This document shows, in pieces, positions 50,101 through 62,700 of a stretch of DNA of 64,000 nt (its first letter is position 1; every line of letters starts with the position of its first letter). Source of the DNA: Daucus carota subsp. sativus (taxonomy: Eukaryota; Streptophyta; Magnoliopsida; Apiales; Apiaceae). The translations under genes were made by a program, and so were the position numbers. The stretch covers positions 46,622,689-46,686,688 of the forward strand of contig NC_030381.2 in the NCBI RefSeq assembly GCF_001625215.2, given 5' to 3'. Under the pieces are notes generated by a model. It worked only from the letters and a program-made list of their open reading frames with translations. It did no database searches and had not been told where the DNA came from.

Positions 50101-53100
50101 AGCTAGAAGTAGGAACATCACATGCCATAACATCCATCAAAAGAAAGATGCATCATTAGCTGATTAGCAACACATAGCAAATTGAAGAGATTGTAAAAAT
50201 TCTTAATGACTGTGATTAGTAATAAAAAGTAGGAGACATTAATATGTGTGTGTGTGTGTGTGTGTGTGTCTGTATGTATGTATATAAAATAAAAATTCAT
50301 TATCATTATCCTCTTCTGCGGGGACATTATTATATATTCTTCAATGTTTGTGTTTATTTTCTATATTTTCAACTTCACTATTAAATCACAAGTTATAGTT
50401 AATAATTGAGTTTAAAATTTTAAATAATTGGTCAAAGTTTGACTTACGTTATATAATTTAAAAACAATTTAAATAGAAAAAAAATAACTTAGCAGTGTTT
50501 TAAATACACCTTTTTTAAAATCTTTATGTAAATTTCCCTTTTTACAAAAAAAGGGCGATTAATCGATCGAGCAAATCGACCGCTTTACTGAAACTGCATT
50601 GCCTTGTTGATGTGAAGCGATATTGTGTTGCATGACAAATTGACAATGCTTCTTGATTAATCGTTGTTTATTCTCGCTTTTGACAACAGTGTTTCCACTC
50701 AGAAGATGGTAGACCGCTTACTCCCACAAGAGAGCCCAGAGCCCGAGAGGAAATACATGATACATGTCTAAATCCTAACTATGAAATTTACCAATTTGAC
50801 AATGATATGTTCACTATTAGATAACATAAACAGGTCATAGAAGACAGCAATTTGCAACCTATAGATACCAACATACCGTACAGGTAACATCAGGAACTAA
50901 ATTATATGAAGAAGGAAAGTAGAGTTATAAGGAAGTATTGTATATACCCCTTCCACTGCCAAGATATATTGAAGCTTTTGATGGACCATCTTTACGACGA
51001 TACAGTTCAGCCCTTAAGTGAGAGTATGAGTCAATAGTCCTAGTAAGACCCTCCTGCAATAAGTGACTATATGTTACCAAAATTCAAAAGGATTCCTCAA
51101 AGCAAGAAACAAGCAGGCATTACATGTGCTCAGCTCAAGAATGTCTTTTATAGTTCCTATGGCGTCACGGTGTTGGCAAGGAGTACCAGGACACCGCTGT
51201 AACGCCATGGCAATAAAGCTTTCCATGATGATTACATTTTCACATACATATACACATTCAAGTTCTTTATTGATATACTATATAGCTTACTCTAAACCAT
51301 TATTTACTATCCATGTACGATATATATAGCTGACATTCAAAACTCTCAGGAAAACAAGACAATTACTCTTTCTTAAAATCATTAGTATTTTAAAAATATA
51401 TACCAATCAAATCTTACCTATTCTCATAACTGGGGGGAAAAAGTCACTGTAAAGATTAAGTAATGTTAAGTGATCTATTTATGTTATGGGTAATGGGGAG
51501 ACCTTAAGTGGCACAACTGGTGAGTAGCCAAGCAGATCATTTGCTTTTGAGCAATCAAACGTCCTGTTGCAACTGAGCAATCTGACTCTTGAGGGCGTTA
51601 GCTGAGGAACCTTCATTCCATAGGGTGCTAACACAGTATATATTGCCTCCACCAGATGTGCAATTGGCATCATGATAGACACGGGAACTTTAATTTTTGG
51701 CCTGCAGACTACAAAAAATCAGGACAAATAAAAATATATATCGCCTCCACTAAATGTGTAATTGGCATTGATATGAACTTTAATTCTTAACCTGAAGACT
51801 ACAGAATATCAGAATAAAGACAAAGAAATGGGAACACATAGAGTGCCTTTTAAATTGCAACAATGAAAAAAATTGAATTTGTGACAACCGACTCTACTAG
51901 TCATATAATATAAATCACTTTAAGTATACAATTGCCCCAGAGGGAAAAATTCCTGGATCCGCCACTTGCTGAAAGGAGGATCATGGTACCTTTCATAGCC
52001 AAGTCCATCAAGAATTAGCGACATAAACTCCCAAAACTTGATAGGCTCCATATTGGTAATAAAGTATGCCTGCAAAACAAAATCTATCTAGTCATTCAAA
52101 ATGCAAAGCATCTAATGTGGATTTCCATTTGACCCTTTATAGGCATGTCAATTCTCTATTTGTAGCTCAACAAGTTTCTAGAAATTACTATTAACAGAAG
52201 ATGATGCCCACTTCTGCATGAACTGTAGTACGGATATAGAAAAGAGAAGTAGGACAAGACCAAAGACAAGAAAGTTCTACTTCATCAGAAAGGAAAAAAT
52301 TAGCATAGAATTATGCAGGATAAAGATTATCGGGCATTTAAATTTTGAACAGCTTAATACAAAGACTCCAGTGTTACACTCATTAAAATTCTTTTAAATA
52401 AAAATGCTGTAAAACAAATTTGGGGTTCATCCTGCATAAAAATCCTCAAAATACATTTACAGCATATCTTCTTACATAACAGGGTACCCTCATCCTCAGA
52501 TCTAAACAATTATCTGAGGGGGATATTAGGCAGAGGCACATAAAAAAAAGAAAGATATATTGAGCATGTGTCTGTATATTCTGCGTTCACATCAAGCAAG
52601 TAATAGAGACGCACTTTATTCCATATTCCCATATTTAAGTTCCAGATTACTACACATAAAGTACTAACAATTTAAAGTACTAACTCTTTCAAGCAGAAGG
52701 GAACAGCAGTTCACACACTTCGTCTTAGAATAAAAGGATTTGGACAGGAATGGAATAATGCTTTTTGAATTTAACAACAATGTAACATATTCAGCATCAC
52801 AAGTGAGACAAAGGGCAAGTTTGCCATTACTGTCCCCAACTGGTTGCGAGGGAAAGTACTACCCGAGATTTTTTTTTTTTAAATGTTGAATAAGTGTTAA
52901 GTAAAAAGTAAGTTGTCCTAAGTGACATACTTTACCAGTAAATAATTGTAAAAAGCAGCTCAAATCGATCCAACCAGTGAGCTACGTCAGGTGGAAACAA
53001 CAATAAACATTATAAAGCATGCGTACAGGGGTCAAGACAGTAGAAGTAACTAAAATGAAAAATGTACCATATCTAGGAAACAAATTACTGACTAATGTCA

Positions 53101-56100
53101 CCCCCGTTACATACATGAATGCATTTACCAACTAAATGATAATTAATAAGCAGTAGAATATGCAAAAGTAATATTACCTGGCCAGCAGCTTTAAGTGCAA
53201 CTGGTCCATCAGACGCCAAAGCTCGTTCAGCACATATGTGTGCATGTGCCACATTTTCGACATAAGTGAAATCATACATATTGTTGCCATCGCCAATAAT
53301 GAACTGTCATTGCCATGTACAACAAGGGAAGGCCGCATTAACATGACATAGACCCAGACAAACATTAACAGATTCTAACTGAAAACATACTGAAGTAATA
53401 ATGTAATATGCATATATTAAACCATTGCCTAAAACACCAGATAAATATAAATATGCATATAGTATGTCACTATATATTAACCAGCAAGTATCAGGTTGCA
53501 AAAAGCAACCTTCCTCTAGTGCTTAGAAGAACAGAGCCAACTTAAATATGATGTGAATCTATTGAAGTATTTTAATATATAACAGGAACTTTTACGTAAT
53601 AAAGATAATATTTCATGAAAATGATCAACTGTCATATAGTCACAATAATCGCGTTATTTATTTAGTCTGTCCATTTGTATAAAGACACAAATCACTTCTA
53701 AACTCTAGTGGGACTGTACAACCAAATAGTTGCAAGTTGTACACTTGTGGAATGGCTGTAGAATCCCCCCCCCCCCCTCCGCGCGTGCGTGTGTGTGTAC
53801 ACATTCTTCATATTTAGATCGGTAAGTGAAACCTCACCAAGAACACCTTCCGCGATGCTTATAAGATTTGGATGTCCTGCTACTTAACAGTACTGGTTAT
53901 AGTTGTAAAAATTATTTACTATCTAGACTATTAACTTTGTACCTCTAGGAGGACTGTACTACCAAGTAGTAGCGTGTTGTACACTAGTGGGGAACGGCTG
54001 TAGAATCTCTTGAGTCATCTGATCAGAGCTCAATGACTTCCATGTTTAGAAGTTATTACTTTTTGGGACATGAAGATGAAATTTAACAGCAATAAAAAAT
54101 GAAAAATTATCTTCCTGCCTGACAAAATCAACTAGTGCCTGGGGCTGGGTCATGGCGATAAATCTGAAAGACTTGAACATAAAAATTGGCAGAAAATGTA
54201 CTTAAGAACTATAACATCATTTATTCTTAGATCTACACGTCAAGAATGTAACTACGAAATCTCAACAAACACAACATATATCAGGATTCAGGAATGAAAT
54301 AAGAAACGAAAGCAAAAAAGAAACCTTAGACTTTCCAGCCCTTGCAGCATTAACTAAAGATGGAACAAGTAACTTGTCACCAGGACCAAAAATGCTGCTG
54401 GGACGGACACAGCATGTCAGGAGCCCATTAACACCATTGGCTTTGATAACTAGTGCCTCTCCATCAGCTTTAGTTGCAGAATATGAATCATTGTGCTGGA
54501 CAGCATAATTCACATTAAAATGTTCTTAAAACCATCATACGCATATATTTACTTTTAATCAGCATAATAGCAGTAGAATACTTTTATTTGGATACCATAT
54601 CTATGTTGCTTATATCTGTCGCAATTATTATGCAATAGTTATATTAGAACTAGTTACCAAAGAACATATAAAAAGAGAGTATAACTATGCCAATAATTTT
54701 GCAGAATCGTGTAAGAAAAGACAACAAAAATTATGGAATATTAGATTAGCAACTGGTAACAATTAGTAACAACATAAGAGATGTATATAATCTTGATATC
54801 CTCTAGTAAAGCTTAGCAAAAGACGCATTGATGCGGTCAGTACCTTGGTTGGATAGGGTAGTGATTCATCGCCATTAAAAATTCCATTTACTCCATCAAA
54901 GACGACACTGGGAGAGCTTGTGTAAATGAGTCTCTTCACTTTTAACTCAACACAAGCTTCAATGACGTTCACAGTGCCTACAAGTAATAAGATTTAATTA
55001 GTAACGAAATCTAAACTTGATGAAAGAAAGTCAAAAGAGAAAGCATACTATAAAAAAACCATGAAAGGATCAGTACTTAATTGCACTATTGAGAACACAG
55101 TGATGCTTAACCTTGTACATTAACTGACTGATGGAGTTTGTGGTTATTGATGGAAGAATCCGGAGCAGCCATATGAAACACAACCTCAACACCTTCACAA
55201 GCTGTAAATAGATTCAATTCATGTAAGAACAGAGTACATGGGAAAATAATGTACACAACCACATATTTTTATATTAAAATATTAAAGATCATATAATAGA
55301 CATGTAAAAATATGCCTTTGAACATATGTATATGTTTTTGCCATTTAAAGGGGTACCAGAAGTTGGCAAATGCTCTTGGCCTTGGCACCCAAGAGAGTCA
55401 TGACACATAAATGTCGGAACTTTTCTTGGCAATATAAATGTTGACACTCTTCAGGAAACTCTTAGTTCACTCCATATATAATTTAAAAACAGGCCCGTAG
55501 TAACATAATGTATTTTTATCTCCTGCATTGCTCTTTATACTCACTTCTTGTATAACTATAAACAATATAAACAGAGCTTTTAAACGAGATTTTACTTTTA
55601 TGCAAATTGACTTTTAAATAGTGTAGATTGATCTAATGAAGTGTAGTGAACATGTTGCAATATATTGTGCTAGAGTGCATGTTATATATGAATAATCTCA
55701 TTCTCATACCACAAACATGGTCTTTGGACCAAATATATGAACTTCAATGTTGATAATTAAAGTGATTTGTAAAGGCACAATATCATGCATTTTGTGTAAA
55801 ATTAATGTATGAAGCCACAAGAGGGTTACGTTTAAAAATTATGTAAACAGGATCGAGTCAGGTAGCAGCAATGGGCTTTACACACTAAGACATGACTCAG
55901 TTAAAAAATTGCTCATAAGCATTTTATCACACATATAACAAGCATAGGAGAAAACTTTGGTCGTCACTCAAGTACAAAGAAAAGAAGGTTCCTGTCACTA
56001 CAAACACTAACTACTACTCTCTCTGTCCCTCTCATTTCTTTACACTTTTCTTGCATTACTCGACACGCATTTTAAGGCGCATATAAAACATAGTTCCATA

Positions 56101-57773
56101 ATTATTTTTTTAAAAAAAAAAATTTTGTATAAAAGTTTAGATAGTAAATTTTTAGTTCAAAATAATTTATCAAACTATATTTATGAAAGCATTAGAATGT
56201 GTGCCGAGCCCCCGTCCCTCAATGTAAACAATTGAGGGGGACGGAGGGAGTATATATTAATGAGAATATGTTTCTGAGATTACCTTGGGTAAGTTTTCTC
56301 AGGTAATAGTGAAACAAAAATGATGCTGTATTGCTAGGTGAACTCTAGCTTATATAACCCAACGTAAAATCATATCAAAAATTAATATATCACTAATAAA
56401 CTGAAGTATAATATATTTAACATTCAGACTGATATTTGTGAGTTATTTTTGAAAAAAAAAAAATTGTATACATTATGTCAGTTCCACAAAGTAGGATGCT
56501 AATTAATATGTTCTAATGTTAATTATTTTCATTTCATTACTAAAAATTCAAGTTAAAAATTGTTTTTATAATCTCTGCTACTGACAAATGAGAATAAAAA
56601 TACTTTAGTATATAAAAACAATAGGAATCTTATTTTTAGATACGAAAAGTGGTCCATCCAATCATCCAAAAATTATATGTATGACATTTTTATAATTTAA
56701 CAAGAAAAGTTTCGAAAATAAAATTAATATATTATAAAAAGTAACTTAGTGATAAATCATACCTTTATTTTATTATATTATTATGTTAACATGTTTTCAT
56801 ATTAATAGGAATTTAGAATGGCAATGCCTCTGCCAGCATAGGCATTACTACGTAGCGTCTGGACGTAGTACTGTGCAGCAGTATACAACTATCAATCTCT
56901 GTTTACCTGTATAAGTGATTCTATATTAGATGTGAAGTCAAAAAATATGCAACAAAACTCACCAATAAAAGAACTAGTTGCACACAAGAACTTCATTGCG
57001 AGCTTAATTAGTTTGTAGGTCACTAAATTGACCAATAAATATAAACTATCTATTATCCAAATATATTTAAACAGAAGTGGAGCCCCTCATATCTAAACAG
57101 GACCTTGAACAATTTAACAGATTGAAAGTATCAGCCAGCGCATATTGTTAATTCGTTATCATCAGTCACATGATAGGAAGTCACAAACTTAAAGAGGAAT
57201 CTTACAATCCGAAATCCGATATTGTACATATACCTAATTCCTACGATCGAAATTATATACATATATAGGCTACATTGGCCAAATACAAAGACATTAAACT
57301 GTACCAGCACGACTTACATCAGCAACTACTGCTTTTATCTTGGTAACATTATAATTCACGTCTACAATGCAAAGCGAAAAAGTGCTGATTGCTCAGTATT
57401 ACTGTAACTTTTATATTTATTCACGTATCGAAGATAAATCAGAGCGAGATTCAAGTTAAAAACTGAATAGAATAAAAGTGAGGGGATAAAATAGACCTTT
57501 GAAGACTTGCGATTTATCGCGAAGATCAGCGGAGACATAAGAAGCACGGCCTGATTGAAGAGCTTGACCTAGGGCACCGGTTTGCTCAGAAGGATCGAGA
57601 AGAATAGAAGGAGCTAAATCGGCGATACGAACAGAGAACATGTCGAAACGGATCAGCATTTCTACCAGATGCCGCGCCGCGAAGCCTCTTCCTCCTGTCA
57701 CTACGCACCATCTCGTCTCTTGTTTTTGCGGTTCAGCCACCTCGGGATTGTGTTGTTGCTGCTGCTCCGCCAT
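44143..57773 (-). CDS. 3BETAHSD/D: Sterol 4-alpha-carboxylate 3-dehydrogenase/decarboxylase with reticulon tail
   Basis: Removes the C-4 carboxyl group while oxidising the 3-hydroxyl during C-4 demethylation of plant sterols, at the ER. Twelve exons: 57773-57497, 55201-55112, 54977-54844, 54495-54325, 53303-53178, 52069-51990, 51701-51503, 51053-50948, 49532-49358, 49058-48902, 44601-44535, 44294-44143; phases agree and the product is 577 aa. The N-terminal Rossmann motif is [15 protein letters not shown], the catalytic pair YSATK is at 172-176, and [12 protein letters not shown] and [13 protein letters not shown] are typical of the family. From about residue 395 follows a reticulon-homology domain with two long hydrophobic hairpins (one in exon 9, one spread over exons 11-12) ending [14 protein letters not shown]. 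Intron 10 is 4300 bp and full of transposons; exon 11 (67 bp) was found by phase and motif. Confidence 0.95.
45356..47484. mobile_element. Small LTR retrotransposon without genes, interrupted
   Basis: Left LTR 45356-46701 (about 655 bp once the nested insertion is removed) and right LTR 46864-47484 (621 bp). They begin TGTAGGAG and TGTTGGAG and end TTTAACA and TTCAACA. A 5-bp duplication AATAT flanks the element (45351-45355, 47485-47489). Only 162 bp lie between the LTRs and nothing in them encodes protein; no obvious primer-binding site follows the left LTR. The LTRs have diverged visibly, so the insertion is older than the nested one. The left LTR also has a doubled CCGACCTAACGTAACTTGCT block (46400-46443). 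It lies in intron 10 of the sterol dehydrogenase gene. Confidence 0.85.
45656..46341 (+). mobile_element. TRIM retrotransposon, 686 bp, nested
   Basis: Two 234-bp LTRs (45656-45889 and 46108-46341) start TGTAACACCCCAGTCCCAC and end GTTGTTTCA; I see one difference between them (A/G in GTGTGTAGACTTT). A tRNA-Met type primer-binding site TGGTATCAGAGCCAGG follows the first LTR at 45892-45907, and a polypurine tract AAGTGGGGGAG precedes the second (46095-46105). The 218-bp interior contains a doubled GGGGACACGAAG...GGTATTATCCC unit and no gene. The target duplication GCGTA is at 45651-45655 and 46342-46346. It inserted into the left LTR of the surrounding element. Near-identical LTRs indicate a recent insertion. 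Confidence 0.93.
48577..48779. mobile_element. Stowaway-like MITE in intron 10, 203 bp
   Basis: Left end CTCCCTCCGTCCCCCTGAG preceded by TA; right end the inverted match (GGGATAGAGGGAG) followed by TG, apparently a mutated TA. The interior is a strong inverted repeat (GCACGCACTTTAATG... with CATTAAAGTGCGTGC). Confidence 0.75.
50247..50284. repeat. (TG)n microsatellite in intron 8
   Basis: About twelve TG dinucleotides followed by TGTATG units, in the intron between exons 8 and 9 of the sterol dehydrogenase gene. Confidence 0.9.
53767..53800. repeat. C-tract followed by (GT)n in intron 4
   Basis: Eleven consecutive C residues followed by TCCGCGCGTGCGTGTGTGTG, in intron 4 of the sterol dehydrogenase gene. 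About 180 bp further on, a passage near 53690-53770 (CTAGTGGGACTGTACAACCAA) recurs in modified form near 53945-54010. Confidence 0.8.
56017..56250. mobile_element. Stowaway-like MITE in intron 1, 234 bp
   Basis: Left end CTCTCTCTGTCCCTCTCATT, right end the inverted match (GAGGGGGACGGAGGGAG), flanked by TA on both sides (56015-56016, 56251-56252). It lies in the 2.3-kb first intron of the sterol dehydrogenase gene. Confidence 0.8.
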
Positions 57774-58167
57774 CTCTGATTAGTGTGTGTATTGTGATGT
57801 GTGTGTGTGTGTGTGTTATGTGTGGGAGTGCATATTCTGCTTGAGATTTGTAAAAGATTTGTAAAAGAGGTGAGTGAGGTTGTTCTTTTGTTTTTTTACT
57901 TGTCAGCAATGATCTCTTCGGCTTAAAGATGCCTTTACGGGGCCTTTATTTTTATTTTTGATTTTTCTGATAAACATAAAATTTGATATTTTTTCCATAT
58001 TTTGATCGGTCGACACCCTTTTAATAATGATGGTTCCTTGCATTCACACCATCCATACTAATGAAAACATATCAAATTTATGAATTTCGTATTAGACACA
58101 CACTAGACAAACCATTTTATTTTACTCTGCCATTTGTTTGTTGTGATAATATTTTCAATTTTTTTTA
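57774..58167 (-). promoter_or_regulatory. 3BETAHSD/D leader and promoter region
   Basis: On the gene's sense strand this is the 5' flank. A (GT)n tract (57783-57815) lies directly next to the start codon and would be a CA-rich element in the leader. No clear TATA box can be singled out. Confidence 0.4.
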
Positions 58168-58443
58168 GGACGCGGAGATCGATTGATCAATATGAATCTC
58201 GGGAGTGGATGGTTGATCGCCGCCTCCTTGTTCTGAAGGCTCTCCGGCCGGGGAGGGGCTTGCTATCGTAACCCTTTCTCCCGGCGTATGTGAAAAAGAG
58301 TGACGAACTCCTTTTTGTTCGATCATAGGTTGGTCCAAAGAACGAGAGCCGACTTCCTTAAGTCCGATGTTCCTCAGTAGCTCAGTGGTAGAGCGATCGG
58401 CTGTTAACCTACTGGTCGTAGGTTCAAATCCTGTTTGGGGAGA
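58168..58443 (+). other. Plastid DNA insertion (NUPT)
   Basis: A stretch of markedly higher GC content, from about CGCGGAGATCGATTG through CCGACTTCCTTAAGTCCGAT to the end of trnN-GUU, has the wording of the plastid inverted repeat next to trnN. It sits in AT-rich nuclear DNA between two nuclear genes. The exact ends need alignment to a plastome. Confidence 0.75.
58371..58442 (+). tRNA. trnN-GUU: Plastid-type tRNA-Asn(GUU), decaying copy
   Basis: 72 nt, TCCTCAGTAGCTCAGTGG at the start, anticodon GTT at 58403-58405, TTGGGGAG at the end. Compared with the usual plastid gene as I remember it, several positions have changed, including the T-arm (GTAGG TTCAAAT CCTGT), which now needs wobble pairs, and the T-loop G to A change that disturbs the internal promoter box. 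It is probably not expressed from the nucleus. Confidence 0.75.
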
Positions 58444-59738
58444 ATTTAGAGTTCTTTTAACGGGTAATATATGATGATTTTTATTTAGATTATATGTATA
58501 CAGTTATTTTTAATAATACGAATAGAATAAAGCAGATATTATTATTATGTAAGATGTGAGACTCGTGAATAATTTTGAAATATCCAACCTTTCGTTCTTG
58601 AAGTGCATGACATGTTACCCATCTACAATAAATTTTCTTTATAAATTCTTTGAAAAATATTTTTTAATTGTTTAGAAAGACCTCTCATACATTCTTGGAT
58701 TGGATATTATATATTATTCATTCTCTGAATAGGTAATTAACTAAATAATTTGTTTATAAATATATTTTTAAAATATGTTACGTTCGAGTATCACGTGTAA
58801 CAATAAAGTTCAATTTTTCAATTCTAAAATTCTTATCATATCCTACAAACTACACATAAACAACATTCAATTCAGCATCAACTATGATCAAGATCACCAT
58901 CTCATAATTATCCTCTCTTCAAAAAAATGTAGATAACAAATATAAATAAATTGGGTAACAAAATGATATTTTTATTCCACAAAGAGCAACTTTCATAAAA
59001 ATATGAACATCCATTGCATGTTAGAAATATTTATCCATTATGTCTAAGAAATTACTTGTCCACCCATGATTATTGGAAATTCGTTCCCACATACAACACC
59101 AAACAAGCCCTGAGTAAGCTTATTTTTCCAAAAAAAAAAAAACCAAGTAAATCAGCTAAGAATGCTCTCCCTGCTCAACAAAAAGAAAATCTCGCTGAGA
59201 TCTCTTCCTCTGGGTTGGGCTGCTGCTAACCATATATAGTTACATACCTACCATGTTTATTTAAAACAAAGGGTTCTGCACTATTAACAGAATCATGGAA
59301 CCATTACCATGTAATCAAAATTAGGGCTATGGTAGAAAGTACTTGAATATCAGTTCCTCGCCTTGCTAATTCATTTATTTAATGTACAATGCTAGCACGA
59401 CAAACTAAAACCGGAAAGATGCATTAAAAAGCTCTTAAGGTACAAGCTAATAGGACCACCCCCAGATCAAAGGACCACTTTTAGTCATCTAGACTGGAAC
59501 CCATTTTCCCTTGCGATATGCTGTCAACTACAACATGCTGTTCCGTTTTAAAAGATCGGAAACTAGCTGCTATCTATGCATGAGTCCATCCCAGAAGCTC
59601 ATAAAATCTACACACTAGCATGGCTATCTATACACACGATTGAAAAAGTCCGCAGCAAAATTGATAAACCACACCCATTATACTGAAAGGGAGGGAAAAC
59701 AAGGTCCTAAAACAAACTGCGTCAAAAAGCCCCTCGTC
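58444..59738. other. Intergenic and CTP synthase 3' flank
   Basis: AT-rich. The last 400-500 bases are the probable 3'UTR of CTP synthase. A plus-strand open frame at 59014-59229 is lysine-rich because of a poly(A) tract and matches nothing I recognise. Confidence 0.45.
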
Positions 59739-62700
59739 TTAAGCATGCAAGCCATTCCCATTGCTGTAGATGACTCCATCTAATGATCCATTTCCGTTTG
59801 CAAGCTTTACTGAATAGCCATTTTGGTGTGGTGCCATTGCTGAGGTACCATTGCTCATCTTCGCCACACCCTTGTTCAGGAGAGAATCCAATTGTCCACA
59901 TGATGCTGCTATTAGCCCTGTATTAAGCAAAGATAATTAGTCAAGTCATTCAAATCATGAATACCAGGCCTATCACAAATTACTATTGGTTCTTGTATAA
60001 ACTGAACTCAATATTGACACTCGGCAGAGAAATCAGATTGCTGTTTAAGCACAGAGAATAATCAGTTCATCACATTATTTTATAGAGGTATAGTAGACTC
60101 AACGACACCGATAAGGAAAAAAACTTCAATTACATATTAAACTGAGGGTAATCTCCCGGAGTAAATTAGGTTAAGGAAAGGATCAGATGAACAAAAAGCA
60201 TGTAGAGTTGCAGACACAAATGTGTACATAAACATGTGAGCCTTTATGTATGCTTGGTGCAAATTAAAGCTGCCTCCACAAAATGTAAAATCTTAATCTA
60301 GCAATTCGACAGAAGATTCATGGCATGGATAAACAACAAAGACAAGTACCTAAGAAAAGAGCAGAAGGTTTCCCTGGCCTTGACTTGAACTCTGGATGAA
60401 ATTGAACACCCACATAGTATTGATGACTAGGTAACTCAACAATCTGAAAGCCAACACAAGAAAACTATTGTCAGACCACTAAATATAAAAAACTCCCATT
60501 GCAGAATCTCCGCCTAGCAGATATACAAACACAAAGGACCTTTTTTACGATACAAGGGAGTGGTTTACATATTCAGCGTCAATAATCACCTACAATAATA
60601 AACTTATTATCCCACAAGCCAAAACACCTACCTCCATGCGCTGGCCAGTTTCGTCTTTTCCGGCAAACGAGAGACCTGCTTTTTCAAGTTGCGGTACCAT
60701 ATCAGGGTTTACCTACATAGAGTAAAGACCAAGTCTTGAGTCAATGTTTATTACCATTAACCTGTACTATTACTGAACATGGAATGCGATGAGCCACTAA
60801 AGGATTGTATATATAAAATAATTATAATAAAATTAAAAATAAAACATCCAGCGGGGCAAACCTCATATCTATGCCGATGTCGCTCATCTATGAAGCTTCT
60901 ATTTCCATATCTAAAGCACGAAATATCACATGTTAGCACAATTGGAATTTGCCAGAAATAAAATGAAACACAGCAAAAGTACACTTTAGGGAGAAAATAT
61001 AAATATGAGGACATATAATGTGTGTGTGTGTGTGTGTATTTAACTGTTGGGCAATATTAGCCGAGTTAATTACTTGAATATAATTTTTGGCAACACCCAA
61101 AGTTTCATATAGTCTATTATGACTGCAAATAGACATGTATACTTCTCCTGCTCATAGTGATATTTATAAGAGTAAACTAATCTGAAAGGATGAACAGTTC
61201 AGTGATTTCGAACAGAACACAAAGAAAACAATTTCAAAAAATTTGGAAATGTAAAAGTATATGTCTAATCTATCCACCTATCAGTTGAGTACCACAGGAT
61301 CCATCCAACCTTTACGAGTCAAACATGTAATGTGTTTAATTTACTATGCACATCCGCTATAAATTTCAAGTTCCATATTTGATTTTGCATAACTGTGTTA
61401 AATTGTTAATAGCAGGCACTTGAGTGTGGGAACTTGCAAAAGTGGCTTACAATTTTGCAGATTTGCAGTCTTTAATCTGAAAATATGTCCTCCTTGATCC
61501 AAGGCGCATAGTACCTCCCATATGAGTCTTCGAACCCTGTAAACAAGAGTTACAGGAGCAGAGTTAGAGTTGCATAAAACTATAAAAAAAACTCAAGAAC
61601 ACTAGACTGTGTGAAGAAGAACCTCCGGCATAAATATGACACAAGGGTTTTGAGTGTTGGGTTCAAACTCAGTGCTGTTTGCATCTTCGAGTCCAAGAAC
61701 AGAACGAGCGAACTCGATAACAGCAATTTGCATTCCTAGGCAAATTCCAAGAAAAGGAATCTTATTTTCTCGGGCATACTTTGCAGCAAGGATTTTTCCT
61801 TCGACGCCTCTGTCACCAAACCCTCCTGGTACTAGAACTCCATCAGCACCCTATTGTAAAATACAGGCTTGTGAGAATGTTTACAAGAACAATGAAGACA
61901 TTGTTGTTTGAATAATGCAATATGAACAGATTCTAAAATATAATACACTAAGCCCAACCTTTAAAAAGTTCCAAGCAGCTTTGTAAGCGTCGGGATTCTG
62001 TTAAAGGAGAATATATCCGTCATGTTCTGATACAAGCTAGATATAATATAATGAGAAGGGCAGCCTGAAAATAACCTCTTGTCCTGTTGTTTCTTCAAGA
62101 TCACTGGCAGGGACCCAATCAACGATCAATTTCCTGTGGCAAGCAACAGACGCATGCAACAAAGCCTGAAACACAGGAATACTTAGATAAGTTACCAAGT
62201 TAGCGTAGACTTTTAACTCGTATGAGTTGTCTTGTCACTGCACACTATAGAATAGTAACAGATGTCAATTGTTAGTATTTATAAAAAAGATCTTTGGAAT
62301 GCTATACTAAGTGAGGCCCAAAGTGTACTACTTATTAATCACAAACATGCACAGATAGTATTACATTGTAAATCATGAATAATGTTAAAGGACAATGTAA
62401 AATCAAATTTATTATATATAATGTATATAAACATGAGAAGAGAAAAGAAACACATTGAAATACGTCTACAGGTCACTGAATCAGTACATCTTAAAAGGAG
62501 CCAGAAGTGAAAAAAAACTAGCAGTTGTAGCATGTAAAGTGAGTGCTAAAAATATATTTTCACCAAAAACATGTCCACAATGTGAAAATATAGAGACACT
62601 AAATCTTCACAAAACATTCTAAAATCAATTTCGAGAAACACAACATCCAACATCCTTGTTTAAGTGATCGGAGATATTCTCCAATATGTTACGTGCATAA

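Noticed and set aside
58371-58442. trnN-GUU as a functional nuclear tRNA gene
   Set aside because: Plastid-type sequence embedded in plastid-like flanking DNA with T-arm changes; best read as part of a plastid insertion.
59014-59229. 71-aa plus-strand open frame
   Set aside because: Crosses a poly(A) tract; no domain; lies in the 3' flank of CTP synthase.
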